NCBI RefSeq assembly: GCF_025150745.1
Contig: NZ_CP102282.1
Coordinates: 2,491,501 to 2,555,500, forward strand
Direction: 5' to 3'
DNA length: 64,000 nt
Source of the DNA: Eubacterium ventriosum
GTDB taxonomy: Bacteria > Bacillota > Clostridia > Lachnospirales > Lachnospiraceae
Shown here: positions 25,007 to 35,807 of the stretch, piece after piece
Layout: the number at the start of each line of letters is the position of its first letter
Numbering within the stretch: position 1 is the stretch's first letter
Program-made: the position numbers and the translations under genes
The notes under the pieces: generated by a model
Told to the model about the DNA's origin: nothing
The model's input: only the letters and a program-made list of their open reading frames with translations
Database searches by the model: none

Positions 25007-26404
25007 CTAATTTATGTCTGATGCATCCGTTACTTCATCTGCAGTAATTTTTTTTTCTGCTTTCAGTTTTTTATTTGCATCTTCTACATTCATTCTTGAA
25101 AGTGCAAACATAATCAATACATCAAAGATTAACGGAAGCCAAAGATACATAAACTGCATCATGTCAAGTGCAGACTGCGGCTGAGTTGCATTTGTTCCGA
25201 CATATCCACTGAACTCAAGCATCCATCCAACAACAGCGGTTCCAATACCTCCACCGATTTTTACGCCAAGAGAAGTACAAGAATACATCGTTCCGTCAAT
25301 TCTCTTTCCCTGTGTAAGATAAGTGTATTCAGAGCAGGATGCGATAACTGCATTCATATCTCCCTGCCATGGTCCCTGACCTAAGGCTGCAAGAGCTGTA
25401 AACGCCATCATCAGCGGAACACTGCCCATATATCCGGCAACAACAACAAGTGCTCTACCAATGACTGCTAAAACATAACCTCTTAAGTTCAGTTTATACA
25501 TACCTTTCCATTTACCAACTAATGTCGGTGTGAAAATCAGGGCAATGATCAGTGGAATATTTACTGCCCATGCAAATTGTCCAAACAAGTTCTTATTTTT
25601 CAGTACCCATGTCATGTAATAAATGCCAGCTCCAATCATGGCACCATATAACTGCTGTAAAATATATGTTCCACAAATCATCATGTAATATTTGTTTTTA
25701 ACAAGAAGTTTGAATGCCTGTACCATTCCGTACTTTTCATTATCATCCTTTACTTCTCCTTCGTTAAGTTCTTCCTCAGGAAGTTCCTTAACAGAAAGTG
25801 CTGAAATCGTATTTATAACAAGACCAATGATTGCATAGATAATAGCAACCATTCTCCATGCTGCAGCATCTCCACCACATTTATCTACAAATCCAACTGT
25901 AATTGCCTGAATCAGAAGACTTGTTGAAAACGCAAAAATAAAACGATAAGATCCCATCTGCACACGCTCTTTGCTGTTCTTTGTAATCAGTGACGTAAGT
26001 GCTGAATAAGCAATATTGTTTGCTGTATAAAACACACCATTTAACAGTGTGTAAGAGATAAAGAACCATGCATATTTAGCCGTTGTTCCCAAGCTGACCG
26101 GTACTGCAAAACAGCAGACCAGCGTAATGGCACAACCAATATATCCGTATAGCATCCAGGGTTTCGCTTTTCCCATTTTACTGTGTGTTTTGTCAATCAT
26201 TGCTCCAAAAAATATATCCGTAAAACCATCAAATAGTTTTGATACGGCAATCAGGGTACCTACGACACCTGCAGCAAGTCCTACCGAGTCCGTCAGATAG
26301 ACCATCATAAAAGATGTCAGGAACGCATAGACTACATTACCTGCAATATCACCTGATCCGTATCCAATTTTGTTATACCATTTCAAATACTTTTTTTCTT
26401 CCAT
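25007..26404 (-). CDS. GPH-family glycoside:cation symporter
   Basis: A 465-residue sugar transporter of the glycoside-pentoside-hexuronide family in the major facilitator superfamily, with 12 membrane segments. Signatures seen: NKIGYGSGDIAGNVVYAF at the N-terminus, DGFTDIFFGAMIDKTHSKMGKAKPW (family loop 2-3 motif) and GTMYSCTSLGVKIGGGIGTAVVGW near the end. It would import a galactoside or other glycoside with a cation. It lies 167 bp after lacZ in the same orientation, so lactose or a galactoside is the probable substrate. The loop after segment 6 is acidic (PEEELNEGEVKDDNEK). Confidence 0.88.
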   Translation of the reverse strand: MEEKKYLKWYNKIGYGSGDIAGNVVYAFLTSFMMVYLTDSVGLAAGVVGTLIAVSKLFDGFTDIFFGAMIDKTHSKMGKAKPWMLYGYIGCAITLVCCFAVPVSLGTTAKYAWFFISYTLLNGVFYTANNIAYSALTSLITKNSKERVQMGSYRFIFAFSTSLLIQAITVGFVDKCGGDAAAWRMVAIIYAIIGLVINTISALSVKELPEEELNEGEVKDDNEKYGMVQAFKLLVKNKYYMMICGTYILQQLYGAMIGAGIYYMTWVLKNKNLFGQFAWAVNIPLIIALIFTPTLVGKWKGMYKLNLRGYVLAVIGRALVVVAGYMGSVPLMMAFTALAALGQGPWQGDMNAVIASCSEYTYLTQGKRIDGTMYSCTSLGVKIGGGIGTAVVGWMLEFSGYVGTNATQPQSALDMMQFMYLWLPLIFDVLIMFALSRMNVEDANKKLKAEKKITADEVTDASDIN

Positions 26405-26571
26405 AGAATTTCTCTGCTCCTCATCTTCATCGCACTTAGAATCTCAATATGGCTAACCATATGATATCTAATTCTGTTTTTTTCTCTGATTTTGTCTGAT
26501 TGCTCTGTATATCCGGATTTTACATTACAATCAGACTCTCTTTCCTTGTTTACGGGTTACATGAAACTTTA

Positions 26572-29811
<3,240 letters not shown>

Positions 29812-30675
29812 ATGTATTTGAACACCGGTTATTTGAACCACTCACATATGGATTTCAAAGACAAAAGTCGTCCGCTGATTGTCGGTAGCTGTGGTACTTA
29901 CCGTCTTTCCAGACATCCCAAACTTCCGACCTACCGTCCAAGGGGGCGTCTGGATTATCAGATTATATATATCACTGCTGGTTGTGGGCATTTTCATTTT
30001 GATAATGTAAATAATGAAACGATTGTTCCAGCCGGCAACATTGTACTGTACAGACCGAAAGAACTCCAAAAATATGAATATTACGGAGAAGATAAGACAG
30101 AAGTATACTGGATTCACTTCACAGGAAGCAATGTGAAAAATATCTTACGTCAATATGGGTTTCCGGATAAAGAACGTGTCTTTCAAGTGGGTACATCTAA
30201 TGAATATGAACAAATTTTCAAACGTATCATTATCGAGCTCCAACGCTGTCAAGATAATTATGAGGAAATGCTTGTCCTTTTGCTACGTCATCTTCTGATT
30301 AGTTTCCACCGGGAACTGACTAGAGAGCACATATTAAAAAATGAATATCTTGATCATGAGATGGATAATGCTGTTACCTTTTTCAGTGAAAACTACAGTC
30401 AAAATATCAATATTGATGATTATGCTGCCTCACGAGGCATGAGTGTCAGCTGGTTTATCCGAAATTTCAAAAAATATACCGGTTCTACACCAATGCAATT
30501 CATTGTGGGAATCCGCATCAACAATGCTCAGATGTTACTTGAAACAACAACTTATTCCATCAATGAGATTTCTAAGATTGTCGGATATGATAACCAGCTT
30601 TATTTCAGCCGGCTTTTTCACAAGCTGAAAGGATATTCGCCGAGAGAATACCGAAAGCTGAGAAACAAATTCTGA
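29812..30675 (+). CDS. AraC-family regulator of the lactose cluster
   Basis: A 287-residue AraC/XylS-type regulator. An N-terminal AraC-like cupin (about 20-150) includes YRPRGRLDYQIIYITAGCG and VPAGNIVLYRPKELQKYEY with YWIHFTGS, the arrangement seen in sugar-responsive members. Two C-terminal HTHs follow (about 195-285): INIDDYAASRGMSVSWFIRNF and INEISKIVGYDNQLYFSRLFHKLKGYSPREYR. Transcribed divergently from lacZ, it is probably the activator of lacZ and the permease in response to a galactoside; ligand not known. GAGGTG precedes the ATG. The IS1182 fragment begins right after the stop. Confidence 0.9.
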   Translation: MYLNTGYLNHSHMDFKDKSRPLIVGSCGTYRLSRHPKLPTYRPRGRLDYQIIYITAGCGHFHFDNVNNETIVPAGNIVLYRPKELQKYEYYGEDKTEVYWIHFTGSNVKNILRQYGFPDKERVFQVGTSNEYEQIFKRIIIELQRCQDNYEEMLVLLLRHLLISFHRELTREHILKNEYLDHEMDNAVTFFSENYSQNINIDDYAASRGMSVSWFIRNFKKYTGSTPMQFIVGIRINNAQMLLETTTYSINEISKIVGYDNQLYFSRLFHKLKGYSPREYRKLRNKF

Positions 30676-30843
30676 AATGAGTCGAGGGTGCGGACATTTG
30701 GTGTTATTAAATGGGACAGATATTATAAAAGACTATTCAGAAGAGGCATGGAAAACGTAAATTTGGAATTAACGCTGACTGCCTGTGCTTTTAATCTTTA
30801 TAAATATCATAATATACGTAATAGATTGAAGCTTATTGCCTGA
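30676..30843 (+). pseudogene. C-terminal fragment of IS1182-family transposase
   Basis: Open from the araC stop: RVRTFGVIKWDRYYKRLFRR, then a region with NLELTLTACAFNLYKYHNIRN, and a TGA at 30841. The TFGxIKxDxxYxRxxxRG and AFNLxKYHN blocks are the end of IS1182-type transposases. No upstream part and no start codon. It is in the opposite orientation to the copy at 1-983 and does not simply complete it. Confidence 0.75.
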
Positions 30844-30940
30844 CTATCGGTAACTGAATATATCGAAAAAAGCTCTTATTAACATAGGGCTTATTAAAGT
30901 ACCCTAAAAATCGACGATAATTATAAATTAACATAAGAAA

Positions 30941-30974
30941 CAGAGATGCATTGGCAACAGCCAATGCATCTCTG
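30941..30974 (-). terminator. Terminator after the acidic-peptide operon
   Basis: Perfect 15-bp stem CAGAGATGCATTGGC / GCCAATGCATCTCTG with a 4-base loop; minus-strand tail TTTCTTATGTT. It lies 50 bp past the stop at 31024. Confidence 0.75.
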
Positions 30975-31023
30975 CTAATTAAGGACTTTTTTTACAGCCC
31001 CCTAACCATACGTTAGTTTTCTT

Positions 31024-31197
31024 TTACCAATCATCTTCATCGTCATCATCCCAGCCTGACACCATATGTATTTCTCCTGTGTCCAGATCAAAAGCCATAT
31101 TATCAGACATTCTGTTCATCATATGACCATCTGAATCAAATCCAGTATCTCCGCTTCCAAAAATAAAATCGCCATCTTCTAAATCAAAAATACTCAT
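31024..31197 (-). CDS. Small acidic hypothetical protein
   Basis: A 57-residue, strongly acidic protein that ends in WDDDDEDDW and has internal repeats of the kind DGDFIFGSGDTGFDSDGH. No membrane segment, no cysteine and only two basic residues apart from histidine. ATG 31197 follows AGGAGG at 9 bases. Its 5' part overlaps the end of the upstream XRE/ankyrin-like gene, so the two are coupled. Composition suggests a DNA mimic or a cation-binding or adaptor peptide, but this is speculation. No family recognised. Confidence 0.6.
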   Translation of the reverse strand: MSIFDLEDGDFIFGSGDTGFDSDGHMMNRMSDNMAFDLDTGEIHMVSGWDDDDEDDW

Positions 31198-31225
31198 GCC
31201 GTTCCACCTCCTGCGCTCGTTTTTC

Positions 31226-32509
31226 CTATTCATGTTTACCTAACTCAATAATATTTTTTACCAATCCATTTAATTCGTTTATCTTTTCAGCAATTTCAGT
31301 GTCCTTTGGTTTACAACCCACCGAGATAATATTAGTTAGCATTCCTTCAATTTTTCCTTTATCCGTACTGTAATGATAAGAAAGCATTCCATCATCTTCT
31401 TTATAATATAATCCCTGCTTAGCCCAATACTCAGCCTCACGATGACATTGTTCTTTATATTCTTTGATTAACTCGTCGTCATCCTTATCGTTAAACATAA
31501 TCGTTCTTTCTCGATAAAGAATATCTGTATATTCGTCTAATTGCTGTTTCAATTGCTCCAAAGCATCCCTGTTATGCTTAATAGCTTTATCTAATACACT
31601 TCCAACCATTGGATTTTTATTTTTAATCATAATTGCAACAACTCTATTCAAATACGGAAACATAAAAGTGTGTTCTCTTTTATGAATGTCCTCAATTACG
31701 AATTCTTCTGTATAATATTCAATTATTTTTTCATCCGCATTTGCTATCGTTTCAATCAACTCATCATCCCTTTGTTCTTCTAACCTCTCCCCACGGTTAT
31801 CGAATATAGTCAAGTTATATATTGCCGGATTGACTCTTGCATTTAATTCTTCCAAACATTCATAATCATGATTTTCGATAGCTAACGTTATAGCTTTTGT
31901 TCTTAATCGTTCTTCATATACTAAGCTTTCAGGTACTCCTAATCTGTGAGCTATCGGCCAAATATCGTTATATCCAATCTCTCGTCTTTTAATATCAGTC
32001 GACAGACCAAAATTAAACCCTCTCTCCCACTTACTATTATCCACAAAATTAAGATGCCCTGTTTTCATCAGATACTTAATGAAATCATAGTTATGAAATT
32101 CGAGAGCATAATCAACCACAGATTTACCATATTCATCATAATTTAAAAACAGTTTATCCTCTCGGTTCATATATGATTCCCAGACTTTTTTATCCTTTGA
32201 GAATGCCACTTCATAATTTGTAATATGACTTTTTACCGGCTTATAACATTTACCGGCACTAAGAATCTGTTCACAGGACACGTCTAGAAGTTCACAGAAT
32301 ATTGGGAGATCATAAGTCTGAACTGTTCCCTCTCCTCTTGTTATTGCAGATATTTTAGTGGTGAATTTTTCTAGTAATGCTTCATCTACTTTACCATCGC
32401 GCATCTCAAGAAACGCCTTGCAAAATTGTCTCTGAGATTTATACTTATCTAATATTAATTTTTTCAGATATTTTCCTGTCTTTTTCTTATTATCTTCAAC
32501 CTTAAACAT
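31226..32509 (-). CDS. XRE-like N-terminus with ankyrin-like repeats, hypothetical
   Basis: A 427-residue protein. The first 85 residues (GKYLKKLILDKYKSQRQFCK, LPIFCELLDVSCEQILSAGK) look like a helix-turn-helix of the Cro/CI type that ends in the usual LLxVSxxxLL. From about 125 on, helical repeats appear such as DEYGKSVVDYALEFHNYDFIKYLMKTG and AITLAIENHDYECLEELN, an ankyrin-like pattern, followed by a charged helical tail. Function unknown; a sensor/regulator is likely. AGGAG precedes ATG 32509. Imperfect palindromes at 32587-32642 upstream may be its own operator. Confidence 0.65.
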   Translation of the reverse strand: MFKVEDNKKKTGKYLKKLILDKYKSQRQFCKAFLEMRDGKVDEALLEKFTTKISAITRGEGTVQTYDLPIFCELLDVSCEQILSAGKCYKPVKSHITNYEVAFSKDKKVWESYMNREDKLFLNYDEYGKSVVDYALEFHNYDFIKYLMKTGHLNFVDNSKWERGFNFGLSTDIKRREIGYNDIWPIAHRLGVPESLVYEERLRTKAITLAIENHDYECLEELNARVNPAIYNLTIFDNRGERLEEQRDDELIETIANADEKIIEYYTEEFVIEDIHKREHTFMFPYLNRVVAIMIKNKNPMVGSVLDKAIKHNRDALEQLKQQLDEYTDILYRERTIMFNDKDDDELIKEYKEQCHREAEYWAKQGLYYKEDDGMLSYHYSTDKGKIEGMLTNIISVGCKPKDTEIAEKINELNGLVKNIIELGKHE

Positions 32510-32586
32510 CGCTTTCTCCTGTTTATTTATTATCGGCTTATCTTCATACTACATCTTTTTTTCAAGAAGCGATACCCCCAAATTTC

Positions 32587-32642
32587 CATACATAAAATAT
32601 GGTGAAATCATATATCTTAAATCATGTATGGTTTTACCATAT
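32587..32642. promoter_or_regulatory. Pair of palindromes upstream of the XRE/ankyrin-like gene
   Basis: CCATA-N7-TATGG (32587-32603) and TATGGT-TTT-ACCATA (32628-32642; middle TTT) share CCATA/TATGG half-sites and lie 78-133 bp before the start codon at 32509. The arms also match crosswise (CCATACAT with ATGTATGG). This pattern fits an operator pair for an HTH dimer. Confidence 0.4.
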
Positions 32643-32693
32643 ATAATTTATTATAACAAACGTTATTATGGGCTTTTATTCACATACTAAAAG

Positions 32694-32732
32694 TAGCTTT
32701 TTTGCTGTCATGATGACAACAAAAAGGAGCCA
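32694..32732 (-). terminator. Hairpin downstream of the tRNA-like gene
   Basis: Arms GGCTCCTTTTTGTTGTCAT and ATGACAGCAAAAAAGCTAC on the minus strand with a very short loop; a short T4 follows. Possibly terminates the XRE gene and tRNA-like transcript. Confidence 0.5.
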
Positions 32733-32786
32733 AACAATCCGTCTGACTCTGCAAAATCTAAATATATTTTTCTTTTTTAGTAGCAA

Positions 32787-32859
32787 CGGAAAGAGAGGGA
32801 CTCGAACCGAGCATCTCAGCCTTGAAAGGGCTGCGCCCTAACCTTTAGACTAGGGGACC
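32787..32859 (-). tRNA. Defective chimeric tRNA: Glu(UUC) 5' part joined to a Ser-like 3' end
   Basis: From the 5' end it is a good tRNA-Glu: GGTCCCC, D arm GTCTAAAGGTTAGGGC, anticodon stem CAGCC-CTTTCAA-GGCTG with anticodon TTC, and TTCGAGT in the T loop. But the 3' T-stem strand (CCCTC) pairs with only two of the five bases of CTCGG, and the 3' acceptor (TCTTTCC) does not pair with GGTCCCC beyond two bases. CCCTCTCTTTCCG is instead what a tRNA-Ser with a GGAAAGA acceptor would have. No CCA. I conclude a recombinant or relic tRNA, not a working one. Confidence 0.6.
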
Positions 32860-32893
32860 TTGCACAGACTCATTTATCTGAATCTACATTTTT

Positions 32894-33148
32894 TCATGCA
32901 CCTATTTGCATGTTCGTTTTATTATCAATAACTATAATGTCGTCAATAGGTACGTTAAATATTGTTGCCAACACGATAAAATTATCCAGTGTTGGCATTG
33001 CAGCACCATTCTGCCATTTGTATATTGCATTTGGAGTTGCAAATCCAAGCATCATCTGTAAATCTTTGACAGATAATCCTGCTTTCTTTCTTAAATCCAT
33101 GATTCTTATTCCTGTACCAACTGTATCTATTGTGGGTAATGTAAACAT
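32894..33148 (-). CDS. XRE-family helix-turn-helix regulator
   Basis: An 84-residue single-domain Cro/CI repressor: IMDLRKKAGLSVKDLQMMLG, then the recognition helix region FATPNAIYKWQNGAAMPTLDNFIVLATIFNVPIDDIIV. The whole HTH is present, with a short C-terminal tail. ATG 33148 has GGAGG with 8-base spacing. It is isolated between the chimeric tRNA and a non-coding stretch. Typical of element-borne regulators; target not known. Confidence 0.85.
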   Translation of the reverse strand: MFTLPTIDTVGTGIRIMDLRKKAGLSVKDLQMMLGFATPNAIYKWQNGAAMPTLDNFIVLATIFNVPIDDIIVIDNKTNMQIGA

Positions 33149-33224
33149 CTTTATTTCCTCCATTCAAACTTGCTAATCAATTCTCCGGTGGCATAAAATG
33201 CTTACTTTTTTTGCATAAAAAATA

Positions 33225-33251
33225 CCACCTATCTTCCAAAAAGATAAGCGG
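33225..33251 (-). terminator. Rho-independent terminator
   Basis: CCGCTTATCTT / AAGATAGGTGG (minus strand, one G-U pair) then a T-rich tail. It is about 290 bp past the 33543 gene end; the stretch 33252-33542 holds no gene I can support. Confidence 0.6.
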
Positions 33252-33542
33252 TTAATGAAAATCGAATTTTTGTTTTTGCCACAATGACATCTATAGCAAT
33301 CATGTTCGTTTTCGCATTTTGCTTACCGTTTTGGAGTGCACACAAACTAAACTCTGTTCATATTCCTGAACGAGCTGCTGTTCGTACTGATAGCTATAGT
33401 AGTTTGCAAAATTGAATCTAAACATAATCTTTTTTCTTTCCCGATGGATTTGTCCACCGCATTTAATCTTTCTTATAGTCCTAATGTGACATAATTTTTT
33501 CTATTTGTCATTCTTCTCGTGGGAGAAAGTTTAAATCATAAT

Positions 33543-34031
33543 TTACGGAAGCACAAATTGAATCACAAGTCCTGCCATTGCGCAAACAACAAGAGCCAAT
33601 GCATCACCAATAAAAAATCCCTTTATGTGAAACCAATAATCTCTATACTCTTTGACCATATCCTCTGTCCCCTTGAAAACAAAGTAAGGATCATGGCAAA
33701 ACCATATTATATCAAGTACTATTGCATCGTATGCATTAACTATGGTCCATAATAGGAATCCATATCCAAAACCTTCAGCAAATGTAGTGTATCCGTTTAC
33801 AAAGCAAAGGATCAAACTAAGAATGATTACAAACAACACAGATGCTATGCACTTTGCGACAATCTTATTTTCCTGTGTTGGTATTTAATCCTTGTATTCA
33901 TCCAGTTCTCTTACCCTCTCCTGTATCTTTGGTGGGTAGTTATATGGAGTCTTAATCGGTTTTCTCGACATGATGTAAACCATCAATGTAAAAATCAAAC
34001 ATAATACAATACTCTCAATTACTAATAGCAT
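33543..34031 (-). pseudogene. Membrane protein gene interrupted by one nonsense codon
   Basis: One frame runs from ATG 34031 (GAGGGGA upstream) to 33543, 162 codons, broken only by TAA at 33885-33887. The first part is MLLVIESIVLCLIFTLMVYI then MSRKPIKTPYNYPPKIQERV and LDEYKD; after the stop the same frame continues IPTQENKIVAKCIASVLFVI with further membrane segments and FCHDPYFVFKGTEDM. AAA to TAA is the simplest explanation. The family is an uncharacterised four-helix membrane protein. Restart at the GTG 33839 could make a 98-residue C-terminal part, but there is no clear ribosome site. Confidence 0.7.
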
Positions 34032-34095
34032 ATTTTCCCCTCACAATCGATGTTTTTTAGCGTTCATTACGACAAACTGGAATTTGGAGTGTACT

Positions 34096-34620
34096 TTATA
34101 AATTTTTTCCGATTTTCTCAAGTTCGTTCATGGAATTCTTATTTTTTTCAAGTTCATCTCTGGCTGTTGCATAATATGATTTATTGAAAAGCATGTCCCA
34201 TGAAAGATATTTTGCCATACAGTCAAACTGCTTATCAATCAGCTCATACTGGATACTGTCTACGGGAGAACCACCTACAACAATCGTGCCCACTTTTTTA
34301 TTTTTTAACTGCAATCCACGGCAGTAGCACTTATCAATGACTAATTTCAATTGTGCTGACATTCCCCACCAATAAACTGGCGTAGCAAAAAGAATCATAT
34401 CTGCGGCAGCAATTTTATCAATTGTGGGATTTGTATCATCCTTATCGACGCATCCCTTAGAGCATTGACAGACACCACATCCCTTGCATGGTGCAATGTT
34501 GAGTTTGTCGGGTTCAATGATTTCAATTTCATTCTTTTCTGACGCTCCTTTTATAAATGCATTGATTGCTGTCAGCGTGTTTCCTTTTCTGGCACTTCCA
34601 TTAATGATTACAATTTTCAT
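34096..34620 (-). CDS. Flavodoxin/NADPH-dependent FMN reductase family protein
   Basis: A 174-residue flavin reductase of the flavodoxin fold. IVIINGSARKGNTLTAINAF is the phosphate-binding loop, and PCKGCGVCQCSKGCVDKDD with four cysteines is the segment found in the iron-sulfur-flavoprotein/NAD(P)H-dependent oxidoreductase subgroup; TPVYWWGMSAQLKLVIDK completes the FMN site. It would reduce FMN or a small organic acceptor. GGAGG precedes ATG 34620 by 8 bases. The DUF6440 gene is next upstream with a 24-bp gap, so they are cotranscribed. Confidence 0.88.
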   Translation of the reverse strand: MKIVIINGSARKGNTLTAINAFIKGASEKNEIEIIEPDKLNIAPCKGCGVCQCSKGCVDKDDTNPTIDKIAAADMILFATPVYWWGMSAQLKLVIDKCYCRGLQLKNKKVGTIVVGGSPVDSIQYELIDKQFDCMAKYLSWDMLFNKSYYATARDELEKNKNSMNELEKIGKNL

Positions 34621-34644
34621 GCGTGTATCCTCCAACTTTCGATT

Positions 34645-34830
34645 TTACTTTGTAACTATGACTTTTCCTTCTGAATCCAGAAGAGGTGTAATAGCCGCTC
34701 CATATCCAGATTTCCAACAAAGATAGTTAACCCCAGTCTCCTTATCTACAAGGATTTGGCGAACTCCTTCATCCTTAAGTTGACTTCCGTCTCTAAATGT
34801 AACTTCAAATCTTTCTTCTTTCTTTGCCAT
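34645..34830 (-). CDS. DUF6440 family small protein
   Basis: A 61-residue protein: MAKKEERFEVTFRD, then QILVDKETGVNYLCWKSGYGAAITPLLDSEGK. The VDKETGVNYL...GAAITPLLDxxGK block is the signature of DUF6440, a small beta-rich family of unknown function often found near phage or mobile genes. AAAGGAG lies 8 bases before the start. No predicted membrane segment or metal site. Confidence 0.75.
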   Translation of the reverse strand: MAKKEERFEVTFRDGSQLKDEGVRQILVDKETGVNYLCWKSGYGAAITPLLDSEGKVIVTK

Positions 34831-34941
34831 GTTTATTTCTCCTTTTTTCAAGCGTTAAATTCCGATTTATTTAGCTCTAAAAACTAAAATTTTCAAACTT
34901 TTTATTTTTTAATTCTACCACACCCACCTCCCCTTATTCAA

Positions 34942-35373
34942 TTACTGTTTTTCTTTCTCCAGCCTTTCCATCTTCTCATACATATTTGTATTATAAAGTC
35001 TGTAAAGTTCACTGTCTTTTGTTATCACATTGTCAAACGGTACCATTCTGCTTCCGCATTTTATCAATCCGCATCCTGACGGTGAATCTATCACATAGTT
35101 AAGCTGCTCTTCTGATATTTCCAGTGACTCCACTATCTTTTCTATGTCCTTGCTTGACTGATTTAAAAGTAGTATGAATGCAGAGTTTGAAAGCATTGTT
35201 GTACTCGTTTCACTAATAAGAAGGTCCACTATGTTCTGTGTTATTCCTGTGCAAATTCCTCCCTGCTTTCTTACCTTTTTCCACATCTGGCGTAGATATT
35301 CTGCACTGAACGGTGAATTTAAAAGAACATACACTTCATCAATGCAAAACCATATTGCTCTTCCCCTTTCTTG
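34942..35373 (-). pseudogene. C-terminal fragment of VirB4-like conjugation ATPase
   Basis: Open from 35373 (after a TAG) to 34942: [18 protein letters not shown] is the Walker B region of VirB4/TraE-type ATPases, then WKKVRKQGGICTGITQNIVD, TMLSNSAFILLLNQ and GLIKCGSRMVPF, the end of the family. Walker A and the entire N-terminal part are missing. The 5' end is fused to a ParA start in a different frame. It is a remnant of a conjugative element. Confidence 0.8.
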
Positions 35374-35455
35374 CTAATCCAATACCTAAATTAACTGTTG
35401 TGGTTGTTTTTCCTACTCCACCATTCTGGTTTGCTATTGCAATTACCTTACACAT
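35339..35455 (-). pseudogene. N-terminal fragment of ParA partition ATPase
   Basis: AAGGAGGAAGAAAG precedes ATG 35455. The 38 codons begin [20 protein letters not shown] then [12 protein letters not shown], the deviant Walker A of ParA/Soj with [10 protein letters not shown], and stop after eight foreign residues. The frame changes at about 35355-35365 into the VirB4 remnant. All later ParA domains are lost. Confidence 0.8.
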
Positions 35456-35560
35456 TTCTTTCTTCCTCCTTATACATTTTTTAGAATGAAAACTCATATC
35501 GGCTCTGATTATTCTGTTACATTTTCGTCTTACTAAAGAAACAGGAAGACTTCGTATCTA

Positions 35561-35609
35561 ATTTGGTTGAACCAAAATTTTCCCAAATCAAACCAAAATA
35601 AACCAAAAT
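35561..35609. repeat. Short iterated AACCAAAAT repeats upstream of the ParA relic
   Basis: ATTTGGTT (35561-35568) is followed by AACCAAAAT at 35570-35578, 35591-35599 and 35601-35609. Such repeats next to a parA start resemble a centromere or an iteron array. The surrounding 35456-35682 holds no gene. Confidence 0.45.
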
Positions 35610-35682
35610 TCTACGATAAGACGTGATAATTTATGATATTTTATGAATTTAAGATATTTTTAATTTTCAGGATTCAGAAAGC

Positions 35683-35730
35683 AAAAAAAATCCCTCAAAC
35701 ATACTAAAAATAGTACATTTAAGGGATTTT
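35683..35730 (-). terminator. Terminator of the rpsB-tsf operon
   Basis: AAATCCCT / AGGGATTT outer stem plus inner TACTA pairing; the minus strand ends in a run of eight T. About 78 bp past the tsf stop. Confidence 0.8.
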
Positions 35731-35807
35731 CTCCTCTATAATGTGGGTTTTCACCCATTATAAAATAGAATTCTTTTTTATAAAATCAAGTTATGATAAC
35801 TTATGAT

